Source of the DNA: Microvirga mediterraneensis
GTDB lineage: Bacteria > Pseudomonadota > Alphaproteobacteria > Rhizobiales > Beijerinckiaceae
Reading direction: 5' to 3'
Length of the DNA stretch: 64,000 nucleotides
Assembly (NCBI RefSeq): GCF_013520865.1
Contig: NZ_JACDXJ010000001.1
Location: forward strand, 434,001 to 498,000
A model generated the notes under the pieces. The model was not told the DNA's origin, did no database searches, and saw nothing but the letters and a program-made list of their open reading frames with translations. Positions 54,001 to 62,156 of this stretch are shown here, piece by piece; position 1 is the stretch's first letter, and every line of letters starts with the position of its first letter. Both the position numbers and the translations under genes were made by a program.

Positions 54001-54190
54001 GATGCCCCGCCTTCTCCACCACGCGGTTGTAGACCTCGCGCGCCAGGAGACGCAGGGGCAGGCCGATCATGCCGCTGTCATGGCCGAGCATGCGCTCGAT
54101 GGCCAGGTGGGTCTTGCCGGTATTGGTGGGGCCGAGCACGGCGGTCACGCCGCGCGCACGCACTTGCGGAGGGAGAGAGCGACGGGACAT
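51050..54190 (-). CDS. SUV3/MgpS-like ATP-dependent RNA helicase with basic disordered tail
   Basis: A 1046-aa DExH-type helicase. Walker A GPTNTGKTH is at residues 20-28, the DEIQ box is in VAVDEIQLASD, motif III is SATM, and motif VI is QIAGRAGRYM. The core matches SUV3, the helicase of the mitochondrial RNA degradosome, and its alphaproteobacterial relatives. The middle (residues ~400-800) has helical C-terminal SUV3 domains. The last ~230 residues are low-complexity: first acidic and alanine/proline-rich, then very Arg/Gly-rich (RRPRPERREAQGEGG), likely an RNA-binding or condensate-forming tail. It would act in RNA decay. Upstream is the DUF3108 gene, 194 bases away. Confidence 0.88.
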   Translation of the reverse strand: MSRRSLPPQVRARGVTAVLGPTNTGKTHLAIERMLGHDSGMIGLPLRLLAREVYNRVVEKAGHHNVALVTGEEKIKPDRPRYWISTVEAMPRDLDLAFVAVDEIQLASDLDRGHVFTDRLLNQRGREETLLIGSATMRPLIEALIPGVHVVTRPRLSKLSFAGEKKVSRLPRRSAIVAFSAEEVYGIAELIRRQSGGAAVVLGALSPRTRNAQVELYQNGDVDYLIATDAIGMGLNLDVDHVAFASDKKFDGFQFRKLNNPELAQIAGRAGRYMRDGTFGSTGRCPPFDAETVEALENHTFDPVRILQWRNPDLDFSSLARLRDSLGAQPREHGLVRAPTGEDVTALEVLAREDDIRAMTRTQFAVERLWQICQVPDYRKVSPQTHADLVGQLYRFLMKDGAIPADWFARHLSAMDRTDGDIDTLSNRIAQVRTWSFVANRPDWLKDPEHWQDVARQVEDKLSDALHERLAQRFIDRRTSVLMRRLREKTMLEAEITTTGDVTVEGQHIGHLHGFHFVPDPQADTTEAKTLRNAAGKALAGEIEARADRFAEAPDAMLVLSNDGTIRWMGDPVAKLEAGDKLFEPRVRILSDEHLTGPAREKVDTRLRAWLKAYVVRLLGPLLQLEDSAELTGLARGIGFQIGEALGVLERAKVLNDVRSLDQDARGALRKAGVRFGAYHLYLPALLKPAPRVLATQLWALQNGGLDQKGIDEIAHLAQSGRTSIPVDSEIAHGLYRAAGFRVLGGRAVRVDILERLADLIRPAISYRPGIPPGEPPAGTADGESFVPTVSMTSLVGCAGEDFATILKSLGYVVERRPGPAITVPLVEAPRVVEPPAAPVEGDTPAPAEQAPTEAAEASVGTEEIGAVAVEAPEATVSQQEVEASAAEAVASPAGQSLAPSEASTEAPAAEAPAEPEMIEVWRQGRRHPEGGRARHGREARGGRSQERGERRQRHGGEGQGEPGERRPRPERREAQGEGGRPQNRPPRGPGRGEDRRGEDRRGPRPDKRSDNRREGGHERREKQPDPNSPFAKLMALKAQLEDNKK

Positions 54191-54384
54191 GCCTGGATGA
54201 CGGGTAATGCTGAAAAGGTCCCGGAGTGAGAGCCGAGAGGCTTTAGAACCGGAGACCGGCGCCAGGAGCCTTCCCTACGAAGCAGCCTCGAGCCCATGCG
54301 GCAGGCTGCGGTTAGCCCCTTATATGGTGCCGCAGCCCGCTTTCGCTACCTGAAACAGCAGGAATCGCGAGGGCTTTTCAGGAC

Positions 54385-55260
54385 TTACTGAACGACCCCG
54401 GCCTTCACGGCCTCGTCCGCCTTCATGGCCTTGCGGGAGGGCGCGGGCGATTTGCCGTCCTCAAAGGACCAGAGGGACGCCTGCATCTCGCCCATGCCGA
54501 TCATGGTGCGGACGGAAACCTTGACCGGGAAGAGCACGCGCGGCCCCTCGACGGGTGCCAGCCAGACGGACATGTCCTTGTTGTCCTGCATGAACTTCGT
54601 GCCCGGGCGCTCGCTCCGGTGGCCGGAAATCGGCACGTAGCGGGCATTGCACACGAGGACGGACCCGGAATAGCCCGGCACCTCGACCTTCTTCGTCTCC
54701 GCATAGGAGAGGACCACGTTCATGCGGGAGGCCCCGTCGAAGACCGGAATCGTCCGGTCGCAATTGGCCGGGTCGGTCAGGCTCTTCGACGCCACGGCCG
54801 GCATGAGCAGCGCGCTCATGGGATCGACCACGCCCTTCTTGTCGGCCGCCTTGACGGGCACCCGGTCGGGCTTGGGCTCCAGGGGCGGATCGATCTCGAC
54901 CTCGGCCACCCGGCCGCTCTTGATCCCCATGCGGACGATGCGCTGATTGTCGGAGGTCTTCGACACGACGGAGAAGGTATTCGAACGGGGCGGCGCGTCC
55001 CCGTCCAGGGTGCCGGAGGCATTGGCCTCGCCCCGGCCGCCGGTCAGGATCATGGCGAGCCCGGTCAGCTTTGCCTGTCCCGCCATCTCGTACTTCGCCC
55101 CCTTGAAGGACGACGACAGGTCGGCCTTGCCCAGGGGCAGGCCGGCCAGGGTGATGTCGTAGCTCACTTTCAGGGTCTGGGCCGGTCCGGTCTGGGCTTG
55201 CGCGAGCGAGCCCGATCCGGCGAAGACCAGGGTCGCGAGAGCTGAGGCGATGAGGCGCAT
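54385..55260 (-). CDS. DUF3108 domain periplasmic protein
   Basis: A 291-aa protein with a signal peptide (LIASALATLVFAGSGSLAQA) and a beta-rich DUF3108 domain: VSYDITLAGLPLGKADL at the mature N-terminus, VVDPMSALLMPA and CDRTIPVFDGASRMNVVLSY. Function unknown; the fold resembles lipoprotein-carrier-type beta sheets. It is divergent from rpmB and conserved in this neighbourhood among Rhizobiales as far as I recall. Confidence 0.85.
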   Translation of the reverse strand: MRLIASALATLVFAGSGSLAQAQTGPAQTLKVSYDITLAGLPLGKADLSSSFKGAKYEMAGQAKLTGLAMILTGGRGEANASGTLDGDAPPRSNTFSVVSKTSDNQRIVRMGIKSGRVAEVEIDPPLEPKPDRVPVKAADKKGVVDPMSALLMPAVASKSLTDPANCDRTIPVFDGASRMNVVLSYAETKKVEVPGYSGSVLVCNARYVPISGHRSERPGTKFMQDNKDMSVWLAPVEGPRVLFPVKVSVRTMIGMGEMQASLWSFEDGKSPAPSRKAMKADEAVKAGVVQ

Positions 55261-55360
55261 GAAAGCTATCCTGATAGTCTATTCCGTTGCATCGCACGAG
55301 ATTCGGAATAAATCATGACCGCGCTGCTTCAAAAAAACGAGATACGGCGTCGCACTATTC

Positions 55361-55390
55361 TTGACGTCCTCCCCTTTTTTGGCCTATAGG
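55361..55390 (+). promoter_or_regulatory. Sigma-70-type promoter of rpmB
   Basis: A TTGACG box at 55361-55366 and a TATAGG box at 55385-55390 are separated by 18 bases, with a T-run in the spacer. Transcription would begin near 55397, giving a ~100-base leader before rpmB. Confidence 0.6.
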
Positions 55391-55496
55391 CTCCCACCTT
55401 CCAAGGACTTCTGGTGTCCGGCCGCGTGGGATCTGCGATCAGGCAAACCCGCGATTTGTGGTCGCGACCCTTTAATAGACGAATAGGATTGAACCC

Positions 55497-55787
55497 ATGT
55501 CGCGCCGTTGCGAACTGACCGGCAAGGCCGTGCTGAGTGGCCACCTGGTGAGCCACTCGAACCGCAAGACGAAGCGGAAGTTCCTGCCGAACCTCTGCAA
55601 CGTCACGCTCCAGTCTGACACCCTGCAGCGCTCCGTGCGCCTGCGCGTCTCCGCCAATGCGCTCCGCTCGGTCGAGCACCGCGGCGGCCTCGACGCCTTC
55701 CTGGCCAAGGCCAAGGCTGGCGAGCTCTCCACCACCGCGCTCGCGGTGAAGCGCGAGATCGAGAAGAAGCTCGCCGCTGCGAGCTGA
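55497..55787 (+). CDS. rpmB: 50S ribosomal protein L28
   Basis: Full-length L28 of 96 aa with the typical start [15 protein letters not shown] and the central [18 protein letters not shown]. It is part of the large ribosomal subunit. The ATG has an AGGA ribosome site. A promoter-like pair lies ~110-135 bases upstream and a terminator follows at 55815. Confidence 0.97.
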   Translation: MSRRCELTGKAVLSGHLVSHSNRKTKRKFLPNLCNVTLQSDTLQRSVRLRVSANALRSVEHRGGLDAFLAKAKAGELSTTALAVKREIEKKLAAAS

Positions 55788-55814
55788 TCTCGGATCGCCA
55801 GTGGATCGGCTTTG

Positions 55815-55840
55815 CGGGCGGCCTCGGTGCCGCCCGTTTT
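55815..55840 (+). terminator. Rho-independent terminator after rpmB
   Basis: An 8-bp stem CGGGCGGC/GCCGCCCG (55815-55822 with 55829-55836) with a 6-nt loop is followed by TTTT. Confidence 0.88.
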
Positions 55841-55898
55841 GCGTTGCATGAAGCCTGAGCTGTTGGCTCAAGAGAGACCGCCCAAAAGAGGCTGCCCC

Positions 55899-56531
55899 AT
55901 GTCCCAGATCGACCGCCGCGACTTCCTCATTGCCCTTGCGGCCATGACCCTGGTCGTCCTCTCGTCGAACATCCTGGTCCAGTATCCCTTCCAGCATCTC
56001 GGCCTGGACAACTACCTGACCTGGGGTGCCTTCAGCTATCCGTTCTCGTTCCTGGTCACCGACCTGTCGAACCGGCGCTTCGGCCCCAAGGGCGCCCGCC
56101 GGGTGGTCTATGCCGGCTTCGCGCTGGCCGTGGTGCTCTCGGTCCTTCTCGCATCTCCACGCATCGCGATCGCCTCGGGAGCGGCCTTCCTGGTCGCCCA
56201 GCTCCTCGACATCCAGATCTTCTTCCGCCTGCGTGGCCACGCCTGGTGGATGCCGCCCTTCGTGTCCTCGGTGATCTCGTCGGGCCTCGACACGGCTATC
56301 TTCTTCTCCTTCGCCTTCTATTGCGGCGCGGTGCCCGGCCTCGGCTTCACCATCAGCGAGGCGCTCGGCCATGCCGGCATCGTGGATCAGTGCATCGCCC
56401 TGCCCTGGACCAATCTGGCTGTGGCCGACTACCTGGTGAAGCTCGCGCTCGCGGCGATCTCGATCGCTCCCTATGGGGCGATCCTGCGGCTCATGCGCTA
56501 CGAGGCGAAGCATCATCACCGGGCCGCTTGA
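55899..56531 (+). CDS. Queuosine precursor transporter (YhhQ/VUT family)
   Basis: A 210-aa inner-membrane protein with six hydrophobic segments and family motifs WGAFSYPFSFLVTDLSNRRFG and AQLLDIQIFFRLR. YhhQ proteins take up queuosine precursors such as preQ0 or preQ1. The ATG at 55899 has an AGAGG site; the frame opens earlier, inside the rpmB terminator. A small hairpin (TGAGC/GCTCA) occurs in the leader, but no preQ1 riboswitch pattern could be matched. Confidence 0.85.
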   Translation: MSQIDRRDFLIALAAMTLVVLSSNILVQYPFQHLGLDNYLTWGAFSYPFSFLVTDLSNRRFGPKGARRVVYAGFALAVVLSVLLASPRIAIASGAAFLVAQLLDIQIFFRLRGHAWWMPPFVSSVISSGLDTAIFFSFAFYCGAVPGLGFTISEALGHAGIVDQCIALPWTNLAVADYLVKLALAAISIAPYGAILRLMRYEAKHHHRAA

Positions 56532-56572
56532 GCTTACCTCTCTAGCTTCAATGCACTTAGCAGCGCTGCTTG

Positions 56573-56884
56573 CTAATCACCCTCTAAGGCTTTGAGACGT
56601 CGGCACTCTGCGATACAAACTTCTAAACTGCCTCGAACCTGCTCGGCTGTCTCGAGATCGAAGCTGATGTAGTTTTTTGGGGCGCCCTCAGGCCCTGCAG
56701 AACCATCCGGAAGCATTTTCAGGCTTACAAAGTATGAGGCATCATCCAGCCCCTTCTTCACACGCCACTGGAACAGAGATGTGGATGACTGCCCCTGCAG
56801 GGGCTCAGCCTCGTAAATGACTTCACCCAGCAACGAGCCCATGAGGGGTGATCCCGCGAAGAGCTTCTTAATGGGTGCCCACAT
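56573..56884 (-). CDS. Hypothetical protein, 103 aa
   Basis: A soluble protein beginning MWAPIKKLFAGSPLMG, with VIYEAEPLQGQSSTSLFQWRV and a final helix EVCIAECRRLKALEG. No family recognised. It lies downstream of the Anbu protease gene on the same strand, 91 bases away, and is AT-richer than it, so membership of that operon is uncertain. Confidence 0.6.
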   Translation of the reverse strand: MWAPIKKLFAGSPLMGSLLGEVIYEAEPLQGQSSTSLFQWRVKKGLDDASYFVSLKMLPDGSAGPEGAPKNYISFDLETAEQVRGSLEVCIAECRRLKALEGD

Positions 56885-56975
56885 CACCGATGCGCCTCAA
56901 TCGAGATTCTATATGTAATACTATATACCATACATTGAATGATTGCACTCACCAGCAAGTCGATTGAGTCAGCTA

Positions 56976-57725
56976 CTAAAGAACCTCTTCCGTATAAGGC
57001 GGGTGAGGAATCGCCTGATGGGCCGCGCGCAAAGCGGCGGACCAGCGTTCGCGCAGATCTCTGAAATACGGCTCGTCCTCCTGGATCCGGTAGGTCACCT
57101 GCGCCTTCAGGGCGTCGCGCCTCGCCACCACGATGTCGATGGGCAGGCCGACCCCGAGATTGGATTTCAGGGTCGAATCCATGGAGATGAGTCCGAGCTT
57201 CAGGGCCTCGACGAGACTGGTGCCGTGAGAAATCGCCCGGTCGAGGATCGGCTTGCCGTATTTCGGCTCCCCGATCTGCAGGAAGGGCGTATCGACAGTG
57301 GCCTCGATGGCATTGCCGGCCGCGTAGATCTGGTAGAGCCGCATGGGACCTGACCCGATCTGCCCGCCGAGCAGCATGGTGACGTCGAAGGTCATCTGGC
57401 GCTTTTCGATCTCGACCCCATCGACCTCGTAGACCTGACGGATGGCACGGCCGACGAGCTGGGCGGCCTTGAACATGCTGGGCACGGTCAGGGGCGTCTC
57501 GACCACGCCGGTTTCGGGGTTTTCGAGTCCCTCGGTCAGCAGGGACATGACGGACTGGCTGGCCGACAGGTTGCCCGCGGTGGCCAGCGTGATGATGCGC
57601 TCGCCGGGCTTCTCGAACAGGTGCAGCTTGCGGAAGGTCGCGATATTGTCGACGCCCGCATTGGTGCGCGTGTCCGCGATCATGACGAGGCCGTCCCGCA
57701 CCAGGATGCCGACACAATACGTCAT
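56976..57725 (-). CDS. Proteasome-type protease Anbu (BPH)
   Basis: A 249-aa Ntn-hydrolase of the Anbu family. The ATG at 57725 gives MTYCVGILVRDGLVMIADTRTNAG, so removal of Met exposes the catalytic Thr1; an AGGAGG ribosome site 7 bases upstream supports it, while the frame opens 19 codons earlier. It keeps Asp17/Lys33-type residues (DTRTNAG, FRKLH) and GSGPMRLYQI. Anbu assembles into ring or lock-washer oligomers in the cytoplasm; its substrate is unknown. It ends the operon with transglutaminase, alpha-E and ATP-grasp genes, as is typical. Confidence 0.92.
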   Translation of the reverse strand: MTYCVGILVRDGLVMIADTRTNAGVDNIATFRKLHLFEKPGERIITLATAGNLSASQSVMSLLTEGLENPETGVVETPLTVPSMFKAAQLVGRAIRQVYEVDGVEIEKRQMTFDVTMLLGGQIGSGPMRLYQIYAAGNAIEATVDTPFLQIGEPKYGKPILDRAISHGTSLVEALKLGLISMDSTLKSNLGVGLPIDIVVARRDALKAQVTYRIQEDEPYFRDLRERWSAALRAAHQAIPHPPYTEEVL

Positions 57726-57778
57726 GGGGGTTCCTCCTGGGGCCTTCTGGTCGAGCTGCTCTGTTGCCGAGGCCATTC

Positions 57779-58597
57779 TCACGCCTGCGATTGACGGGCG
57801 CTTTCGATCCTCAGACGAACGTCGAGCGCTTCACGGGTGATACCGTAATAGCTTCCTCGAACCGGGGCCGCATCAAGATAATCGAGTCCGATGGCCAGGC
57901 GGACATAGTGTTCCGTTGCGGAAACAGCATTGGCCGGGTCGAAACTCACCCAGCCGAGATCCGGAAGATACGCCTCCGCCCAGGCGTGGCCCGCCTCCTG
58001 CTCGATCTCTCCAGGCTTGTGCAGATAGCCCGAGACGTAGCGGGCCGGGATCTTCAAAGACCGCGCCGCGCTCACGAAGACATGGGTGAAATCCTGGCAG
58101 ACCCCGTGGCCTGCCGCGAAGGCGTCCGCGCCCGTGGTCGTGGAGTTGGTGGCTTGCGTGTCGAAGCGCAGGCGCTCGGCAATGGCGCTCAGGAGCGCGT
58201 GGGCCTGATCGAGCGGATTGGTGAAGCGGCCCGCCGTGAGTTCGGCGAATTCGCGGATGGAGGCATCGGCCCGGGTCAGCGGCGTATCCCGCAGGTAGAA
58301 GATCGGCGGGAAGCGCTCCACCCCTCCCTTGATGATCCCGGCCGTATCCGTGGTCTCGATCTCGCCGGCCACGTGCAGGGTGATCTGACTCACCGGGCCG
58401 GAGACGGACAGGCTGTGGATGATGTTGCCGTACCAGTCCTCCCGCCGCATCAGCCGGCCGTCACCATCCATGTCGATGTTCCAGGACAGGACCGTCTGGC
58501 TGTCGCTGCCGCGCGGGGTGAGCCGCAGGAGCTGGATCGCCGACTTGGCGGGTTCGCTGTAGTGATAGACCGTCTCGTGGGTGATGCGGATGCGCAT
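57779..58597 (-). CDS. Transglutaminase-like protein of the Anbu operon
   Basis: A 272-aa protein with an N-terminal bacterial transglutaminase beta domain (ITHETVYHYSEPAKSAIQLLRL) and a transglutaminase core with the Cys-His-Asp triad: GHGVCQDFTH, AGHAWAEAYLPDLGWVSFDPAN. Such proteins cleave or form gamma-glutamyl-type amide bonds. It lies 53 bases before anbu and only 3 bases after the alpha-E gene. Confidence 0.92.
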   Translation of the reverse strand: MRIRITHETVYHYSEPAKSAIQLLRLTPRGSDSQTVLSWNIDMDGDGRLMRREDWYGNIIHSLSVSGPVSQITLHVAGEIETTDTAGIIKGGVERFPPIFYLRDTPLTRADASIREFAELTAGRFTNPLDQAHALLSAIAERLRFDTQATNSTTTGADAFAAGHGVCQDFTHVFVSAARSLKIPARYVSGYLHKPGEIEQEAGHAWAEAYLPDLGWVSFDPANAVSATEHYVRLAIGLDYLDAAPVRGSYYGITREALDVRLRIESARQSQA

Positions 58598-58600
58598 GGG

Positions 58601-59545
58601 TCAGCCGAGATACTGGTTCGTGATGGCCTGCCCGAGCCGGTTGTTCTCGGCAAGAAAGTCCTGCAGGAACTCGTGCAGCCCGTGCTGGAAGATCTCCTCG
58701 ATGTTCTGGTTCGCGAGGCGCGCATGGGTCGCCCGCGCCTGACGCTGCGCCGCTCCCGACGTTCCGTAGCGGTGCGAGATGTCGTCGAGGTGGCGGGAGA
58801 GGAACGCGTAGCAGGCGGCGAGCGAGCGCGGCATTTCCTCGCGCAGGATCAACAGATCCGCCACGAGCCAGGGCCGCAGGTTCTGGTGGTAAACCCATTG
58901 GTAGCTCACCAGCGCCGAAACCGAGCGCAGGATGGCGGCCCATTGGTAATAATCGATGCCGCCGCCCACCGGCGCGTCCTGCGGTAGCAGCACGTGGTAC
59001 TTCACGTCCAACACCCGGGCGGTGTTGTCAGCGCGCTCGATGTAGACGCCGAGCCGCGAGAACCAATAGGCGTCGTTGCGCAGCATGGTGCGCATGGCGG
59101 AGCCGTCATAGCGCAGCGAGGCTTCCTTCACGAGGTTCAGAAAACGGGGAAGCTCCTCGACATTGATCTTCTTCGACCGGTAACGGCGCAGGTCGAGCCA
59201 GGCGGAATTGATCGCCTCCCACATCTCGGAGGTCAGCGCGGACCGCACCGAGCGGGCATTCTGCCGCGCCGTGTCGAAGCTGCTCTGGATGCTCGACGGA
59301 TTGGCCTCGGAGAAGGCCAGGAACTCGATCACGTTCTCGGGTGTCGCATCCCCGTAGACGGCGCGGAACTGCTCGATGCCGCCCGCCGTGACGAGCGCCG
59401 ATTCCCACTCGTTGGTCTCGACGCCGTTATAGGAGATCGGCATCGACGCCATGCGATAGGCGACATCGAGGATGCGCGCCGTGTTCTCGGCCCGCTCCAC
59501 GTAGCGGGAGAGCCAATAGAGGCTGTCGGCATCACGACTCAACAC
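58601..59545 (-). CDS. Alpha-E domain protein
   Basis: A 314-aa, almost wholly helical protein with the alpha-E (DUF403) start MLSRDADSLYWLSRYVERAENTARILD and a second such motif AYWFSRLGVYIERADNTARVLD. It always occurs with the ATP-grasp and transglutaminase proteins of this operon type and is assumed to work with them. No catalytic activity of its own is known. It is 15 bases after the ATP-grasp gene. Confidence 0.93.
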   Translation of the reverse strand: MLSRDADSLYWLSRYVERAENTARILDVAYRMASMPISYNGVETNEWESALVTAGGIEQFRAVYGDATPENVIEFLAFSEANPSSIQSSFDTARQNARSVRSALTSEMWEAINSAWLDLRRYRSKKINVEELPRFLNLVKEASLRYDGSAMRTMLRNDAYWFSRLGVYIERADNTARVLDVKYHVLLPQDAPVGGGIDYYQWAAILRSVSALVSYQWVYHQNLRPWLVADLLILREEMPRSLAACYAFLSRHLDDISHRYGTSGAAQRQARATHARLANQNIEEIFQHGLHEFLQDFLAENNRLGQAITNQYLG

Positions 59546-59560
59546 GCGAAACGCTCCCGC

Positions 59561-60985
59561 TCATTCACTCAGCACCCAGGTATCCTTGGTCCCGCCGCCC
59601 TGGCTCGAATTGACCACCAGCGATCCTTCCGTCAGGGCCACCCGGGTGAGACCGCCGGGCACCAACCTGACGCCGTCGCGGCCCGTCAGGACGAAGGGGC
59701 GCAGATCCACGTGGCGGGGCGCGAGCCCGGTCTCGGTGAAGATCGGGCTCGTCGAGAGGGCCAGCGTCGGCTGGGCGATGTAATTGTCGGGAGTGGCGAG
59801 GATCCGGGCCTTGAAATGCTCGCGCGCTTCCTTGGTCGCATGCGGACCCACCAGCATGCCGTAGCCGCCCGAGCCGTTGACCTCCTTCACGACGAGTTCG
59901 TGCAGGTTGTCTAGCACATAGGAAAGGGCTTCCTGCTCGCGGCAGCGCCAGGTCGGCACGTTCTTCAGGATCGGCTCCTCGCCCATGTAGAAGCGCACGA
60001 TGTCGGGCACGTAGGAGTACATGGCCTTGTCGTCGGCCACTCCCGTTCCAGGCGCGTTGGCGATGGCGACATTGCCGGCCCGGTAAGCCGCGATCAGGCC
60101 CGGCACGCCCAGAGCGGAATCGGGACGGAAGACCAGCGGGTCGAGGTAGTCGTCGTCGATGCGGCTGTAGATCACGTCGACGCGCTTCGGCCCTTCGGTG
60201 GTGCGCATGTAGACTATCTCGTCGCGCACGAAGAGGTCGCGTCCCTCGACCAGCTCCACGCCCATGCGGTCGGCCAGGAAGCTGTGCTCGTAATAGGCGG
60301 AGTTCAGCGAACCGGGCGTGAGGAGAACCACGGTCGGGTCCCAGGGAGAGCTTGCCGGAGCGACGGATTTGAGCGTGCCCAGAAGCTCGTCGATGTAATT
60401 CTCGATGGGCCGGATGCGCTGCATTCCCACGAGTTCGGGGAAGAGGCGCATCATCACCTCCCGGTTCTCCAGCATATAGGAGACGCCGGAGGGCGTACGC
60501 AGGTTGTCCTCGAGCACGTAGAAATCCTGGTCGTCGACCCGGACGATGTCGATCCCCGCCACCTGCACGTAGATGTCGCTGTTCAGGGACAGCCCATGCA
60601 TCTGCGGCCGGTAATAGGGATTGAGATAGACGAGTTCCGGCGGGATGATCCCGGCGCGCAGGATCTCCCGGGCCCCGTAGATGTCCTTCAGGAACAGGTT
60701 GAGCGCCTTCACGCGCTGTTCGAGGCCCTGCGAAAGGCGCTTCCATTCCTTGCCCGACAGGATGCGCGGGATGATGTCGAAGGGGATGAGTCGCTCTTCG
60801 GCTTCCGTGTTGCCGTAGACCGCGAAGGTGATGCCGACCCTGCGGAAGAAGAGTTCCGCTTCCTCGCGGCGATGTTCCAGCACGTGCGGCGGGGCGGATT
60901 TCAGCCAGTCCTGGAGAACCCGGTAGGCATCCCTGCTCTGGCCGTCATGGCCGCTCATCTCGTCGAAGACCGCCCGCGCCGCCAC
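59561..60985 (-). CDS. Circularly permuted type 2 ATP-grasp protein
   Basis: A 474-aa ATP-grasp ligase of the circularly permuted type (formerly DUF404/DUF407). Typical segments are DIIPRILSGKEWKRLSQGLEQR, FYVLEDNLRTPSGVSYMLENR, VVLLTPGSLNSAYYEHSFLA and the nucleotide loop KEVNGSGGYGMLVGP. The family is predicted to make amide bonds on a peptide or small molecule. The start is a GTG with a GGAG site 6 bases upstream. It is the first gene of the four-gene Anbu operon. Confidence 0.93.
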   Translation of the reverse strand: MAARAVFDEMSGHDGQSRDAYRVLQDWLKSAPPHVLEHRREEAELFFRRVGITFAVYGNTEAEERLIPFDIIPRILSGKEWKRLSQGLEQRVKALNLFLKDIYGAREILRAGIIPPELVYLNPYYRPQMHGLSLNSDIYVQVAGIDIVRVDDQDFYVLEDNLRTPSGVSYMLENREVMMRLFPELVGMQRIRPIENYIDELLGTLKSVAPASSPWDPTVVLLTPGSLNSAYYEHSFLADRMGVELVEGRDLFVRDEIVYMRTTEGPKRVDVIYSRIDDDYLDPLVFRPDSALGVPGLIAAYRAGNVAIANAPGTGVADDKAMYSYVPDIVRFYMGEEPILKNVPTWRCREQEALSYVLDNLHELVVKEVNGSGGYGMLVGPHATKEAREHFKARILATPDNYIAQPTLALSTSPIFTETGLAPRHVDLRPFVLTGRDGVRLVPGGLTRVALTEGSLVVNSSQGGGTKDTWVLSE

Positions 60986-61151
60986 CGGATCTCCTCAGGC
61001 CTCGTGGTGCGGACACCCGGCGCAATGATTGGCAACGGGCCCGCATGCGTGAAGCTTAGTGGTCCGTAACCAGAGGCTTCAAGCGCAACGAAGGGATAGA
61101 AGCGGCAAAGAATGATGAGAAAAAAGGCGAATGCCCATCCGTAAGGCAGGG

Positions 61152-62156
61152 TCAGCCCACGAGAGAAAACTCGAGCAGCACCGTTTTCTGCAGGGAACTG
61201 AAATTGTCGTCGGAGATCAGGGAAAGCACCGTATCGCGACCTTCCCTATGAATCGCCAATCCTTCCATGTTGTCGATCTGATGCGAGGCTTCGCTCTCGT
61301 AAAGAACGTCGCCGTCGATCCGGGCCCCGGCCTTCAGTGCAGCCGCCTCGATGCGGCGAAGGCGGCAGCCGAAGAAGCCGAAAAGCGAGAAGCGGCGCTC
61401 CAGGATCACGGCATCGCCCTCGGGTAGGAAAGCGAGGTCGGTCACCGCATAACCGCCGGAGAGAACGATCTCGAAAGCGCCCTGCCGCGGCCCCGTCAGG
61501 ATGAATCCGCTGCCGCCTTCCGCGATTCCCACGAGCGCTCCGTTCAAGGGCGAGCGCCGGGGCGCGACGCCGAGGGCCTCCAGGCCGCCATTGCTCGGCA
61601 GATCCTTCACCGCCTGCGGGACGGGAATGGGAACGCCGCGAATGATGCTGCCCGCATCGGTGCGCTCGAACCTGATCACCGCATGGTTGCGCTCGACGCC
61701 CACATAGACGGCATTGCCTGCAAGCGCGAAGCTCTCCGTGTCGTAATAGCGCGAACGCCGCAACGGCACGCCGTTGCTCAGGACCAGGGGGGACAGAACC
61801 GGGTTCGACAGACCCGAGAGCCGTCCGTCAGAAGTCTCGACCCGGGCTTTCAACACCTGCGCATTGTCGGCGAGCGCGATGAGGTCCTGCCCGTCGGACG
61901 AGCGCCAGAGGCCGGAGAAGCCTCCGAAGGCCGAGACCCGCGAGCGCAGCTCGAGTCCGGAGCGGAACATCAGCGCCCCGAAGCGGGAGCGATCGGGATC
62001 GGTGGTGGAGAGTCGGCTGACCGGCCGCGCCTCCACGTCGATGGAGGTCGCGCTCCGGAAAACCTGCGGGCGCTGCGCGAGGGCGACGCCCGTGCAGGCC
62101 AGGGTCGCGGCGGCCGCACCGCCGCCGATCAGGAAGTTCCGCCGGGTCAGCCTCAA
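61152..62156 (-). CDS. Phytase-like/esterase-like periplasmic protein with Tat signal
   Basis: A 334-aa protein whose N-terminus has a twin-arginine motif ([16 protein letters not shown]), so it is exported folded. The rest is a beta-propeller of the phytase-like family ([72 protein letters not shown]). Function is unproven; phosphatase or esterase activity is assumed for the family. Its start overlaps the cobT stop by ATGA, so it is translated together with cobT. Confidence 0.85.
   Translation of the reverse strand: MRLTRRNFLIGGGAAAATLACTGVALAQRPQVFRSATSIDVEARPVSRLSTTDPDRSRFGALMFRSGLELRSRVSAFGGFSGLWRSSDGQDLIALADNAQVLKARVETSDGRLSGLSNPVLSPLVLSNGVPLRRSRYYDTESFALAGNAVYVGVERNHAVIRFERTDAGSIIRGVPIPVPQAVKDLPSNGGLEALGVAPRRSPLNGALVGIAEGGSGFILTGPRQGAFEIVLSGGYAVTDLAFLPEGDAVILERRFSLFGFFGCRLRRIEAAALKAGARIDGDVLYESEASHQIDNMEGLAIHREGRDTVLSLISDDNFSSLQKTVLLEFSLVG

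Noticed and set aside
55841..55898. preQ1 riboswitch before the YhhQ-type transporter
   Set aside because: A small hairpin exists, but the A-rich pseudoknot tail of preQ1-I and the pattern of other preQ1 classes were not found.
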